Notes: generated by a model from the sequence alone, not told the origin. 64,000 nucleotides of DNA from Aselliscus stoliczkanus (GCA_033961575.1 CM066730.1:139031523-139095522); one strand, 5' to 3'; counted from the first letter of the stretch, positions 11,638-22,602 are shown. Made by a program: numbers and translations.

Positions 11638-11780
11638 CATCATAGAATCATGAAGTTAGGGAGTTCCTAAAACTCACCTAGCCCTATCCTCCCTGCTATC
11701 CTTTTAGAAGAAAACCAGGTGCAGAAAGGCTAACCAACTCGTCACATTAGTCTCACAGATTCTTAAACCCAGAATCCGGG
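11638..11780 (-). repeat. Old MIR/L3-like fragment
   Basis: 'tagaatcatgaagttaggg' followed by 'agaaaaccaggtgcagaaag' resembles the L3/MIR-like block that begins 'agaatcttagagctgg' in consensus. The assignment is weak. Confidence 0.35.
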
Positions 11781-11904
11781 GCTGGTCCAGAATCCTGGAC
11801 CAGCGTTAGGGGATAAAGCTTTAATTTACTTAAAACAAGTGTCTCTACACTTTACAAAGCACGTAACAAGCATTTTTAAAAACATTTGAATATTATTTAA
11901 CATT

Positions 11905-12432
11905 TTAATTTTTTTAAGACTTTATTTTTTCTTTAGAGCAGTTTTAAGTTTATAACAAAATTGAGAGGAAGGTACAGAGCCCATAGCTTACCTTAGGGTT
12001 CTCTCTTGGTATTGTACAATTATGGGTTTGGACAAGTGTATAGTGATATGTATCCACCATTCTAGAGCCATGCATAGTATTTTCACTGCCCTAAAAATTC
12101 TCTGCACTCCACCTGTTTATCTCTCCCCTCCCCACTCCTTCTTGTTGGACTCACTGATCTTTTTAATGTTTCCATAGTTTTGCCTTTTCCAGAATATCAT
12201 GTAGTTGGAATCATACAGTATGTAGCCTTTTCAGACTGGCTTTTTCACTTAGTAATGCACATTTAAGTGTCATCCATGTCTTTCCATGGATTGATAATTT
12301 ACTTATTTTTGGCACTGAATAATATTCTATTGTCTGGATGTACCACAGTTTATTTATCCATTCACCTACTGTAGGACATCTCTGTGTTGCTTCCAAGTTT
12401 TGACAATTATGAATATGTAGCATGTATTCTTT
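11905..12432 (-). repeat. Old L1 3' untranslated region
   Basis: 'tttagagcagttttaagttt', 'ccagaatatcatgtagttgg', 'cacttagtaatgcacattta' and 'ccatggattgataatttac' are typical of the 3' end of ancient L1 (L1M class), reverse-oriented. No ORF2 sequence is attached. Confidence 0.7.
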
Positions 12433-12439
12433 TAATCCA

Positions 12440-12590
12440 TCCTTAAAAGACTCTAATCAATATCATTCCTGTTTTATATATGAAGTAAAGAAGCGTAGAA
12501 ACGGAGTCTAGGGAAAATATGTGGGTTTTCCAAGGATACCCGTTTAGGAAATATTAGACCTGGAGTTTGAATCCCTACATCCAATGCTCT
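12440..12590 (-). repeat. MIR SINE fragment
   Basis: 'cattcctgttttatatatga' and 'ggagtttgaatccctacatc' are decayed reverse-oriented MIR blocks. Confidence 0.45.
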
Positions 12591-12611
12591 TTCTTTGTAT
12601 TCCTTTTCTTT

Positions 12612-12721
12612 TTCTCCACTAACATTTATTGAGCATCTGTGCTATAGTGAATACTATAATACATGCCATGGGGATAGAAAGCTGCCTGCATACAAGGAAT
12701 TTTCCTCTCGGATGCTAAATA

Positions 12722-12775
<54 letters not shown>

Positions 12776-12875
12776 TATAATGCAGAAGGTAGGATATGAT
12801 AAATGCCAGTGAGCTACTGCAAGCCTGAGTGTTTTGGGAGTAAAAAGAATGTGATGGGGTGGAGGGGAGGGTGGG
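12612..12875 (-). repeat. LINE-2 3' piece split by a TA microsatellite
   Basis: 'cactaacatttattgagcat' marks the L2 3' end in reverse orientation. The flank after the microsatellite ('gatatgataaatgccagtg') fits the next L2 block. Confidence 0.5.
12724..12771. repeat. (TA)n microsatellite
   Basis: About 23 uninterrupted TA units. It is inside the L2 relic. Confidence 0.97.
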
Positions 12876-12989
12876 CATTGCTTTCGGCTAAGATGATCAT
12901 GGAAGAATTAGTTACTGTGCTAAAGGCTATGACAAATGACCTGGGGTCACAAAGTGAATTACTCAGAACTCTTTCACGTTTGAAGTGAA

Positions 12990-13440
12990 AAAACCTTATT
13001 CAAAGGAGTTTAAGGAAAAAGAGAGAATTTATCAGCTCACATAACTAGGAAGTCTAGGAGTGCAGCTGATTCTAGGCAGGTCTCCATCTGGAGGCTCAAA
13101 TGCTACTATCTTGCCTCTGCCCCTCTCGCCATTTTGCTGCTGCTGTGCCTTTCCCTGCTTGGTGTTATTCATCAGAATGATTCCTTTTGAGGGGCAGGCA
13201 AGATGGTCTGGCAGCCCCAGACTCATGGCCTCCCAGCTGAGCAACACTAAGGGGATGAGGACTTGATAGCCTGGTGTGGGTTATGTGTCCCTCCGTGAAA
13301 CCTTCGCTATGGTGATTCTCTGTGGGACATAGCCTGGAGGAGGGGTTAGATTAGGGTGTGCCCATCTGACTCACATGGAATGGATACCCCATGAGAAGAA
13401 GGGATTCTATTAGCAAAAGATGGTGTGAAGGAACCCTGAG
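12990..13440 (-). repeat. Old interspersed repeat, family unassigned
   Basis: 'gaatttatcagctcacataa' then 'ctaggaagtctaggagtgc' is like the block at 41340-41370 and recurs widely in mammals. I cannot name the family. A GCTGCTGCTGTG run lies at 13135-13147. Confidence 0.35.
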
Positions 13441-13489
13441 AAAATCCTAACCCCAAATGCCCACTCTCGGTAACATTCCTGGGAGGCAA

Positions 13490-13670
13490 AACAGCATAAA
13501 CAAAGGCCTTGATGTGGAAAGGTAGAATTCATGTTGCTAGTCATGCAAATAGCACAGAATTGTTTAGATAACATTGCAAAAGTATGTTGGGGCCAAGCTG
13601 CAGAAGCCTTTAAGTGTCATGCCAGGGATCCAGACCTAGACAAGCTTTGCCCGTAATGGAGCTCTCTGAA
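13490..13670 (-). repeat. LINE-2 internal fragment
   Basis: 'aaggccttgatgtggaaagg' and 'gcagaagcctttaagtgtca' resemble the reverse-oriented L2 blocks seen at 17.6-18.0 kb. Confidence 0.4.
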
Positions 13671-13734
13671 AAGCAGGTGGTTAGCACACACCCCTGCCTT
13701 GCCTCTCTGCTTCAGGTATGTTGAACTCATAAAT

Positions 13735-13992
13735 TCTTAGAACACTCTGTGCCTTCTATTTATTGCGGGACAATGTCTGCAGTTCATTTTCTCCTCCTAA
13801 AATCGTTTTTTCCTTCTTTTCTTGGACAACTCCTGCTTAGCTATAAATTCTCATATAGAGGTCACTGTTTCCAGGAAGCCCGTCCTGGCCACACCCCCTC
13901 CCCCCCCGACAGAGTAGACACCCCCACAGCTTTCTGTACACACACTTACTTCATTGTACCGTGGATGCCTCTTTACTTATCTGTGTCACTAG
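13735..13992 (+). repeat. LINE-2 3' part, decayed
   Basis: 'ccaggaagcccgtcctggcc' and 'cttacttcattgtaccgtg' follow the L2 3' order in plus orientation. A C-run lies at about 13899-13907. Confidence 0.4.
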
Positions 13993-14014
13993 CTTCCATG
14001 TATTCATATACATG

Positions 14015-14178
14015 GAAGTGCTTATAGAGTGCCAGGCTGATGGTATTCTTATCTGAACTTCATATACAGGAAATTGAGCAAAAGAAAGTTTAAGTAATTG
14101 CTCAAGGTTATACAGCAGCAAAGTGATGGAGCTGGAATTTGAACCCAGGGAATTTCTCCCACCCATTGCTCTTTGAGT
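14015..14178 (-). repeat. MIR SINE
   Basis: 'tacaggaaattgagcaaaag', 'aattgctcaaggttatacag' and 'tggaatttgaacccaggg' are reverse-oriented MIR landmarks. Confidence 0.65.
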
Positions 14179-14607
14179 GTGTGGTATTCAGGATTGTATC
14201 AATAGGCTTGACTCCATGCATGTCCAATAAATACCTGTTGTTTAGATACAAGAAGGCAACAAATGAAAGAATGAGTGGAAAATGGAAGGCTAATGAGATC
14301 CTCATCACTGGAGTTATTCAAGCAGAGGCCTGAAGAATATCAGTGTGGTGGAGCACATTATTGCGTATTTTGGAGTTTAGGATCAGATCGTCTGCAAGGC
14401 AATGTTTCCCTTTAGGCAGAAGAGACGCTGAAGGCTTTTGAACACTCAGGTGACACAGTGACACATCCTTGGAGGAAATAACTGGCAGAAGCGTATAAGG
14501 TGGATTAAAGGTTGCAGACCTTTGGCTACTAGGTTTACCACCTCAGTCTACTGGTGGCTGTGGGATTAGGAAGGAGGATAGTTCTCCCCCATTATCACAA
14601 TTACTTT

Positions 14608-15091
14608 GTTGTTTTTTTTTAAGATTTTATTGGGGAATTGGGGGAGGGGAACAGTGTTGGGGAATTGGCGAAGGGGAACAGACAAGTTGTTGTTCTTCAA
14701 TCTTCATTGTGGAGGGCACCAGTTGCCATCTGGCTTCCAGTAGGCCCCTAAGCTCAAGGTGCTGTGTTCAATCTTAGTTGCGGGTGGGCATAGCCACTAG
14801 CCCATGTGGGATCAAATCAGCAGCCTTGTTGCTAAGAGCACACGCTCTATCCTGTGAGCCATCCGGGCGGCAACTCAGCTCAAGGTGCCCAGTTCACTCT
14901 TAGTTCTGGGTGAGTGTAGCCCACCATTGAATAGGCAATCTTGTTACACCAGCTGAGTCAGCGGCAGCTCAGCGACAGCTTAGCTAGCGTGCAGCATTCA
15001 CTGGCCCATGTGGGAATTGAAACGGTGGCCCCATTGCTCAGAGCAGGTGCTCTAAGCCAACTCTTAACCAACTGAGCCACTCGGCCGGCCC
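14608..15091 (-). mobile_element. Composite (two-headed) tRNA-derived bat SINE
   Basis: A 480-bp element read on the minus strand. The first tRNA-like head (15091 to about 15000) has 'GAGTGGCTCAGTTGG' and box-B-like 'GTTTCAATTCC'. A second tRNA-like head (about 14873 to 14797) has 'GGATGGCTCACAGG' and 'GATTTGATCCC'. A 3' body ends 'CCAATAAAATCTT' plus an A tail. Target-site duplication 'cacaattacttt' lies at 14596-14607 and 15092-15103, with a TTTTT/AA cut on the right side, as L1 endonuclease makes. The two heads indicate a dimeric SINE. Confidence 0.9.
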
Positions 15092-15214
15092 CACAATTAC
15101 TTTTTAATTCTTGGCCAATCATTTGAGAAGTTCAGCCCTGCCAACCTGGGTCCCCTTCTAAACTCAGGAACAGAAACGAGGCCACACAATAACTGGGGGG
15201 AGGGGGCATCGCAT

Positions 15215-15400
15215 TGTTTTCGAAAGGGCCTTTGACTTGGAATCAGAAGAAGTGAGTTTGAATCCCGCCTCTCTTAAGAGCCTCAGTGTCCTCATCTGGA
15301 AAACAGGATCACTGATACCTGCTCTGCCTATTTCCAGCCTCTTCAGGAAGATAAAGTGACACAATGGATGTTAAAGTTCTTTGAAGATATAAAGCTCAGT
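15215..15400 (+). repeat. MIR SINE
   Basis: 'gagtttgaatcccgcctctc', 'cctcagtgtcctcatctgg' and 'aaaacaggatcactgatacc' are plus-oriented MIR blocks. Confidence 0.55.
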
Positions 15401-15589
15401 GCGCGTGGAGGAATTGTACACATTAGGTGGTGGAGACAACCAGTTCAGATCCCTGTCCTCCCACCCCCTTTTCTGGATCCTCTAAGAACAAGGTGGGGTG
15501 GGGACAAGCACAAGACAGGGTCACGTCACGAAGAAGGAGCAATTCCCCAGAATCGTAAATTCTACCTCAGGACCTTAACAGACTGTAAA

Positions 15590-16085
15590 ATTGTTCTTTG
15601 ACGACTGAAAGTGATTTATGGAAAAATAAAAACTCCCCCTTCATTGCAGAAAGCATCCTTAAAGATCTTACATATGATTTCATAAAGCCACATGGCATCT
15701 TTTCAATTCCTTCACAGAGCTGGGTGGGCCCAGAGCCCAGCATGCTGATGAAGTGTAGGGGCGGCTGAGGCTTCGAAGGAAAAAAATCCAATTACTCTGG
15801 CCCTGGGATAAAGGAATTCTGGGGAATCTGAGATTGCTGGAGCATAATTGGAATTCTAATCAAATGAGGTTCTGGGGGTGGTGGAGTGAGGGTGGAGGTA
15901 GTGTGTGGGGAAAGTAAAGGTCCCCACGTTAGCTGTGGGGGTGACTTCGAAGGCTTTGTCATCAGACCAGTATTTTGCTGCCTGGAATTTTCCACAATAC
16001 AGGTTTGCTTGTGGGCAGCTGGAGGCAAAATTGGGAAGGAAGTAAAATTTCAAATCGCCCAGGTCTCTTGACTTAACAGGATTCT
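15590..16085. promoter_or_regulatory. Candidate conserved noncoding element
   Basis: A repeat-free stretch with compact AT-rich motifs: 'tatggaaaaataaaaactcc', 'gcataattggaattctaatc', 'attttccacaatacaggt'. Composition and lack of repeats suggest selective retention. Inference only. Confidence 0.28.
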
Positions 16086-16139
16086 CACTGAGGGCTGCCA
16101 AAAGCCTGGCCAGAGCTCAGGAACCTTGGCCTCCATGTT

Positions 16140-16482
16140 TGTCCTTTTAAACTGAGAACCTTCATATGCAAGGTCTGAAAGGAACCTTGATGGTCATGTA
16201 ATCCCATGACATGGAAATGAGATCTAGAGAGGACTGCCCCAAAGCCATGCACCAAGGAATAGAATCATGGGATCTTATATCCCCAACCTTAGAAGGCACC
16301 AATTTAATATCCCTCTCTGCACAGAAGTCGCCACATTACCCCAGACAAATGATTGTCTGGTTTCTGTTTGGGTGCATATGGCAGCAGGGAGCACACCATC
16401 TCATAAGACAGCCATACTGGTTGGAAAGTTCCTCCTTGTACAGAGCTGCAAATGGTCTCTGCATACTATCCAATGGGAACAG
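16140..16482 (+). repeat. L3/CR1-like LINE relic
   Basis: 'ctgaaaggaaccttgatgg' and 'ggttggaaagttcctccttg' then 'tacagagctgcaaatggtc' resemble the 3' part of the L3 (CR1-class) LINE. Diverged. Confidence 0.45.
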
Positions 16483-16504
16483 GGCTCCCTAGTTTATTTT
16501 TGTT

Positions 16505-16780
16505 TTCTTTCTTTTGAGCAGAGGTGCTCCGTCACTTATGCAAATCACTTCAGCTCTCTGAGGCTTAGTTTTTCTTACCTGTGCAAAGGGAACATACCTC
16601 CTAGGAGTTTTGTGAGAATTCAGTGAGAATTTCCAGAAAGCGTTTTAGTGCAACAAATGCTACTATTTTTATCATCTGTAAAGTGGGGATACTTGCTTAA
16701 CAGGATTTCTGTGGGTATCACATGAGATACTTTATGTAAAGCACCAAGGAGATGCTTCCCAGAGGAGGTAACTAATCAAT
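16505..16780 (+). repeat. Two adjacent MIR SINE pieces
   Basis: First piece: 'tgaggcttagtttttcttac' and 'ttttgtgagaattcagtgag'. Second piece: 'atcatctgtaaagtggggat' and 'catgagatactttatgtaaa'. Both are in plus orientation. Confidence 0.5.
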
Positions 16781-17283
16781 GTTTCCTTTATTCTCATTGT
16801 CCATCTTTTCACATGATTACAACTCTGTGCACGTCTTAGGTCCTGTATGACACTGTATGCTTCTTAAAGAGAGGAGATGAGTCTAATTCTTCTCTGTGTT
16901 CTCCCTAGGGTTGGCTTTTGGAGGGGCTTCTGTGTGTGTGGAATGAATGCAGGCAGTTTCCTGTGTAAACCTCTTCAGTTCCAGGGCCCCACATGCATGA
17001 GGTCACACTCAACACAGTCCAGGCCAGAGGCGCTGGGGGCCTGAGCCTCTGCTGTGTGTGTGTGTCTGGTAGTACCCACGGCAACACTTCTCAACACTCG
17101 TTTCCCTCCTTCTCAAGTCTCCATGCCTTTCATCTCTCCAAAGCCTAAATTCTTAAATCCCCCAGTTTGAGTATTTTTTTTCTGTCTTTCCCTGCTCCTG
17201 TTTCTCATTATAATGTAAATTGATACCCTGTCTTCTTTCCCTTTTAGTTTCTCTTCTGCTTCCCATTAACTAGATTTTCCACA
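16781..17283. other. No firm feature
   Basis: A faint L2-like terminal block lies at 16840-16910. The rest is unassigned pyrimidine-rich sequence. Confidence 0.3.
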
Positions 17284-18221
17284 TACGTATTCATTCCTTT
17301 AAGAAATATTTTGACAGGAACTTCTCTGAACACTAGGGATAGAGCGATGAGCAAGACAGACAGGGCCTCTGCTCTCCAATGGCGCTTACATTGTAGTGGA
17401 GGAGAGGGGAAATAAATGCAAATAAATGACTATTATACTTTAACAAAATAATGTCTGTAATGAAGTAATGTGGTATTAACTTGAGTCAGAGGACAACTCT
17501 AGATTCGGTGTTCAGGGAAGGCTTGTGTGAGGAAGTATCAAGTAAGGTTAGACTTGAGTGGTACGTATTTAATAACATGAAGATGTGGAGGTAGGGTATT
17601 CCAGACAAAGAGATGCTCAAGAGCAAGTGCAAAGGTCCTAAGGCAGGGATGAGCCTCTCTGGTAGGGCATTGGGCCTCAAACTTGAGCGTGCATCAGAAT
17701 CACCTGAGGGCTTGTTAAGCCACAGATGGCTCGTCCCATCCCTGGGGTTTCCGCTCAGTAGGTCTGGGGTGGGCTGGGTAATTTGTGTGTCTGACTAGTT
17801 CTAGGTAAGGCTGCTGCTGCTGAACCAAGGACCACACTTTGAGAACCACCAAGTTAGAGAAACAGGACATCAGCATGGACGGAGCTCAGTGAGTGAGGAG
17901 GCACGTATTTGGACTCAGCGATGGAGAAACAGGCAGAGGCTGCATCATGCAGAGCTTTGTAAAGCACAGGAAGGCGTTTGGGTTGTCTTCAGAGGGCAAT
18001 GGGAAGCCTGAAATGTTTGGAAAGGTTTCTAATAGGAAACTGACTTGAGTTTTAAAACGTTGCTTTGGCTGCTCCATGGAGAGTGTATCTCAGTGGACAA
18101 GAGTGGAAACAGAGAGATCTGATGGGAGGATGCTGCGGGGTAACTAAGGACCATCCCAGCGCTGTGGCTGGACGGTCACAGGACAGATCGGTGGACGGAT
18201 TATTGACTGCACTTGAAGTGG
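17284..18221 (-). repeat. LINE-2, long 3' segment, interrupted
   Basis: The order 'attcattcctttaagaaata', 'aatggcgcttacattgtag', 'gagcaagtgcaaaggtccta', 'catgcagagctttgtaaagc' and 'gctttggctgctccatgg' is L2 read backwards. A MER5-type transposon (17668-17851) splits it, so the L2 is older. It ends against the MER20 at 18222. Confidence 0.75.
17668..17851 (+). mobile_element. MER5-type hAT-Charlie MITE, nested in L2
   Basis: Termini 'cattgggcctcaaacttg' and 'tttgagaaccacca' are decayed inverted ends of the CAGTGGTTCTCA type. Inside, 'catcagaatcacctgagggc' matches MER5. It is non-autonomous, without transposase. Orientation is arbitrary because the element is near-palindromic. Confidence 0.7.
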
Positions 18222-18444
18222 GGCTGGCCTTCTCCATGTCAGCACTATTGACCTTTGAGGCTGGGAAAGTCTTCATTGAGGGGGCTGTCCCTGTGCATTG
18301 GAGGAGATTTAGCAAGCATCCCTGGCCTCCACCCACTAGGTGCCAGGAGCTCCCCTCCCAGATGTGACATCCAAAAAACATTTTCAGACATTGCCAAATA
18401 TCCCCTGGGGGAGGGGCAGAATCACCCCTGGTGGCTAACCCCTG
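18222..18444 (-). mobile_element. MER20-type hAT MITE
   Basis: 'cagcactattgacctttgag', 'gggggctgtccctgtgcatt', 'agcatccctggcctccaccc', 'cattgccaaatatcccctgg' give the full MER20 order in reverse orientation. The length of about 220 bp is as expected. Confidence 0.8.
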
Positions 18445-18879
18445 GTGTTGGGGATCCCTTCGTCATTATGTCATTTACTCGTTAAACATCTATTGATGCT
18501 AACAGATGTGCTGGGATTGTAGGAGGTGTCAGTATATGGCTGCAAAGAAAACAGACTAGGTCCCTGTCATCGTGGAGTTTGTATTTCTAGGAGACAGAAA
18601 GGAGGTGGAAGGCGGGGGATGCAGTGGTGTGCAAGCACTAACCATTCTCTCAGATCTGCAGCCCAGAAATCTAACAAAGATGGCAGTCCCCCTGGTGACT
18701 CTCTTTACACTCTCTTTAGCAGGTAGAGGACGCAGGGTAGGTGGGAGAAGATGGGGAGCACTTGTCTATGAGTAATTTTGTCACAGAGGTATGAATGAAT
18801 TTCTGCAGAGCAGAACTCCACAGTAACACTAGGCCAAAATGTCAAAGCCCTCTTTCATCTGCCACTAGCAGTGATAACA

Positions 18880-19075
18880 TTAGCACACCCACCCTGTGTC
18901 AGGTACTTTCACTGATATTCAGTCTAGATGGACCATCGGGTAGGTATCATTTGATATTTTTCTCTCCAGCTGAGAAAATGGTCCAGAGAGACTAAGTGAC
19001 TTGTTTAAGGTCACACAGCTGGTGAGGAGTGTGGTCAAGTTTTCCACTCCCAAACCCATGGTATTTTCATTAAAC
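18880..19075 (-). repeat. MIR SINE
   Basis: 'cagctgagaaaatggtccag', 'gacttgtttaaggtcacaca' and 'gctggtgaggag' are reverse-oriented MIR blocks. Confidence 0.7.
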
Positions 19076-19359
19076 GCCGCCACTAAGACTCATTCTGTTC
19101 TGCAGCCTCCTCAGGGTGGGAGGTAGAGATCTGTGAGATGGTGATGGGGGGGATTATGCTACCTTTCTTTCATAATTATCTTGGAGCAGAGAGTCAGAGA
19201 GAATCAGAGCGGGTGCTAGAGGAGCTGATCTCAAAGGCCATGTCTCCTGAAGAGCCCCGGGCCATGGGGCCATTGTGGTCGGTGGCATATATTTCTAGTG
19301 CAATTATCCCATCCTCCTCTTACAACTCTCTCAGAAGTTCCTCCCGTGATCATTAAAAC

Positions 19360-19620
19360 TGGTTGTGGGCTGCGGCTTTGAAAGGGGCTGGAACTGCCCA
19401 GGGCTGCCTCTGGTCCTCGTTATGCAGGGACAGCCTTCTAGAGACTTCAACAGGATTTCTGCCTCGTTACAAATTGAGGGAGATGTGACCAGGCCGTGCC
19501 AATTACAGGTGGGCGCCTCTCAAAAGCGGCTATTCTCTTTTGCTTTCAGAGATTCTATGATTTCCGTCTCCATTTAAACTCAAAGGCAATCCTGTGTCTC
19601 ATGTGGTCTGTCACAAGCCT
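19360..19620. promoter_or_regulatory. Candidate conserved noncoding element
   Basis: Repeat-free, of mixed composition, with 'gcgcctctcaaaagcggc', 'cttttgctttcagagattc' and 'ccatttaaactcaaaggc'. No gene signal is seen. Inference from absence of repeats only. Confidence 0.25.
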
Positions 19621-19724
19621 GCAGGTCACAAGAGCAAGCTCTGAGAGAAGACAAAGGAGGGAGCAGCCATTGGAGAGAGGAGGCAGCATGCCCACAGTGG
19701 TTCACCAGCTTGGGGTTGCATGAC

Positions 19725-19895
19725 CTCCTGTTTGCAGTCTTGCTCTCCACAGCTTTACACAGGCACTTGCCCTCTCTGTGCCTCAGTTTCCTTTTCTGAG
19801 ACAAATAGAGGGTTACCTTGGGAGATTAAGTGGTGTCATGCGCATCAAGCATGTAGCACAGTGACTGGCATGTGGTAGCACTAAAATCCTCTGTT
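19725..19895 (+). repeat. MIR SINE
   Basis: 'ctctctgtgcctcagtttcc' and 'gtagcacagtgactggcatg' are plus-oriented MIR blocks. Confidence 0.6.
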
Positions 19896-20014
19896 CCTGG
19901 CTCTGGGCTAGGGCTGCTCTCCTGAGATTTGGTCTGTTCTTTCCCTGAGTCACGGTCATCACCAGCCTCCTAGAGCAAAGCAAAGGGCACGTGGGAGTTG
20001 TTAGAAGAGAGCCA

Positions 20015-20094
20015 CACTGTCCTGTGAGAGATGGGGCAAGTCTCCTTGGAGCCTCAGTTTCCCCACCCATGAAATGGGATGATAATGATCATAT
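20015..20094 (+). repeat. MIR SINE fragment
   Basis: 'gagcctcagtttccccaccc' then 'atgaaatgggatgataatga' is the MIR centre in plus orientation. Confidence 0.5.
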
Positions 20095-20335
20095 TCGTTT
20101 GTTCATTCACGCACTCATTCATCCATCAGGCCTCTGCTAGGCTCTGGGATACAGCAATGAACAAGTGAGTTGATGACCCTTCCTTCACAGAATTTACACT
20201 CTGAAAGGGCAGCTTTACAACAAACAATTAAACAAGTAACCCAAGAGTAGATTTGCAGATTATCATCAGTGCTTTGAGAGAATTAAAGTAGGACAATGTG
20301 ACAAAGTACCTGGGAGGAATCTTTTATAAACTGTA
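20095..20335 (-). repeat. LINE-2 3' segment
   Basis: 'gttcattcacgcactcattc', 'ggatacagcaatgaacaagt' and 'gaatttacactctgaaaggg' follow reverse-oriented L2. Confidence 0.6.
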
Positions 20336-20524
20336 AAGCACTGACCAAAGGGTGTTAGGATGCTTGGTATGGTGAGAGAGCACGCTAGGCCCAGCTGGGA
20401 GCACCAGCCCAGTGGGGATAGTAATATGGGCTGAAGGTCCTGGGGACTATGGAAGAAGGGAAAACAAGCAGCTGGGAATGAGGAGACATGCGTGTGGGGA
20501 GGGAGGGTAGAAGGGCTGCTCTTT

Positions 20525-20740
20525 CTTGGACACCCATTTTTCCCTAAGCATTGTGCTGAAGAGTGTTTCTTCCCCTTTCATTTTCCCAGCCATTCCAAAT
20601 ATCACAGATGAGGAACTTAATGGCAGAGAGGTTTAGTGACTTGCTGGGGTCATAGACAAAGTTCAATTTGAACCTAGATTCTTGGGTTGCCTGAGAGTGG
20701 GCTTGCAACTTTGGCAACACACTGCTTCCCACTTTAAAGC
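20525..20740 (-). repeat. MIR SINE
   Basis: 'agatgaggaacttaatggca' and 'cttgctggggtcatagac' and 'tttgaacctagattcttggg' are reverse-oriented MIR blocks. Confidence 0.55.
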
Positions 20741-20914
20741 CATGGCTATTGCAGCCTGCTCGGGCCAGGCACTCTCCTAGGAAGTGTGTGAAGGAGACCA
20801 ACTTTATCCAGGTGGTCCTCAGGGCTGCCAGCTGCCTTGGGGGACTGTGTAGTGGTCCTATGATTGGTGCTGATTCTCACAGAGATGAGACAGGAGGGAT
20901 CTAGGACTCATGTC

Positions 20915-21350
20915 AGAGGACAACTGGCCCAGCCTCTTCACTTCATCTCATAACAGCCCATGAAGGCCTTGTCCTTTTCAACAGGAGCTTAGTGCTTGTG
21001 AAACATGGTGGCTTGTCAGGCAATCTGAACTGTACATCTTGGACCCAAGGAGCCTCGTAGGGCCTGAAGGAACTTGCGTCTCGTGTCTGCATCTTGTTGA
21101 CGTGCCTTCCAAGCAGGTCACTCAGTGGGCTTGCTCAGTGCCAGTGAGGGAGGTCTCACTACCTCCACGGAAGGCTGCACATGTTGGCCCTGAGAAAGCC
21201 TTTTACGCTAAGCACAAACTCAGTGGCCACTACCTGTTGGCCCTAGTTCTGCTTCTGAGAATTCACAGAGCAAGTCTGGTCTCTATTCCCTGGAATAACC
21301 CTTCAAATGTTCTTTGGAACCTTCTCCAGACCAAATGAAGCTAAGTGTTT
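20915..21350 (+). repeat. L3/CR1-like LINE relic
   Basis: 'ttggccctagttctgcttct', 'cacagagcaagtctggtctc' and 'aacccttcaaatgttctttg' resemble an L3 3' segment. Weak but ordered. Confidence 0.4.
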
Positions 21351-21379
21351 CCATAACATAGACTTGAGTTTCCCCAGCA

Positions 21380-21480
21380 TCCTACTGGCAGCGTGGGGGT
21401 AGTAAAAAGATCAGAGTCTGGAGTCAGAAGTCCAAGGTTCAAAACCTTGTTTAGTCAGTTATGCCTGTTCAAGTCATTCA

Positions 21481-21482
<2 letters not shown>
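21380..21482 (+). repeat. MIR SINE fragment
   Basis: 'agtctggagtcagaagtcca' and 'aggttcaaaaccttgtttag' are a MIR head. It is cut at the TG microsatellite. Confidence 0.5.

Positions 21483-21483
<1 letters not shown>

Positions 21484-21531
<48 letters not shown>
21484..21531. repeat. (TG)n microsatellite
   Basis: About 24 uninterrupted GT/TG units, followed by 'taaatgcatg'. Confidence 0.97.
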
Positions 21532-21535
<4 letters not shown>

Positions 21536-21574
21536 GCATGTTTGCAAACATATATATGGGGGCAGGAGGGTAGT

Positions 21575-21805
21575 GGTGACGCATCTTGAGTACCTGGGCA
21601 GCTATCCAGGGCCAAGTCTATGCTCAGAGCTTCACATCCAAGATCTAATTTCATCACAACCCTCTGAGTGATATAGCTGCCTCTCCCCATGTTACATCTG
21701 AGGAAACTGCGCCTCAGGGACATTAAACAATTTGCTCAGATCACACAGTCAGTGACAGTGCTTGAGTTTGAAACGAAGCCTCTCTGATCTCAAAGCTCAA
21801 GAATA
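21575..21805 (-). repeat. MIR SINE, near full length
   Basis: 'atctgaggaaactgcgcctc', 'caatttgctcagatcacaca' and 'tgcttgagtttgaaacg' are reverse-oriented MIR landmarks. Confidence 0.7.
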
Positions 21806-21999
21806 AACAGTTAACATTGCTGGGGGGAAGATTCCGCCTGTGTGGATGAGAGTGAATAAGGATGCCTCCTTTCCCAATACTGGGACATTAAAAGCAAGTG
21901 GTGCAGGGGAAAATCTTAGGAAAATCCCAGAGCACTGTAAATTTTACTTATTTTCTTTTCTTTCTGCTTGTCTTCATTCTCCAGAGAGTTAAGACAATG

Positions 22000-22345
22000 T
22001 TTCTGTTGCAGTGAAGTTTCTTTTGGTTGCAAAACAGATCCCAATTTTGGTTAGCTTAAGCAAAAAATAAAAATAAAAAGGAAACCTACCTAGGGGCCCA
22101 GGGGAAGCTTACAGAGCCCAAAAGAATCAATCAGCAAAGCCTGAGGATTGACAGGAGCCTGGGACGGTCCTTGGACCTCAGCAGCTGGAGTTCTAAAAGT
22201 TTGTTCCAAAAGTTTGACTTGAACACAACTCAATCCTAGTCATTGTGTCTCAGTTCAAAATTCCCTGAAGTGGTGCCCCACAGCCAAAGTATGGAGTCAC
22301 GTGGAATAGGCGTCCCCACTGGGGACACACCCTGAGAACAGAAGG
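22000..22345 (-). repeat. Old interspersed repeat, family unassigned
   Basis: 'ggttgcaaaacagatcccaa' and 'ggttagcttaagcaaaa' are motifs of a common mammalian repeat that I cannot name with confidence. It may be related to the pieces at 12990 and 41300. Confidence 0.3.
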
Positions 22346-22489
22346 CAGGTTGTAGGGCTGGGAAATTATTGTCATCTGGGTAGATTGTTCAAGGCAGGTC
22401 CAGAAAATGGTTGGTCTCATGGCCTGCTAAGGCATTCCTCCTGGAGGGGTTGACTTCTAGCAAACCATCATTATTTTGTTTTTTGTTTA

Positions 22490-22602
22490 CCTTCTCCACT
22501 GGCATGTAAGCTCCTTTAGGGCATGTTGCTCTGTTCACTCTTCTAGAACCACCAACCATCATGGTGCCTAGCATGTGGTGCTAACTCCATAAATAAGTGC
22601 AG
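22490..22602 (+). repeat. LINE-2 3' end
   Basis: 'gcatgtaagctcctttaggg' and 'gtgcctagcatgtggtgc' are the terminal L2 blocks. Confidence 0.55.
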
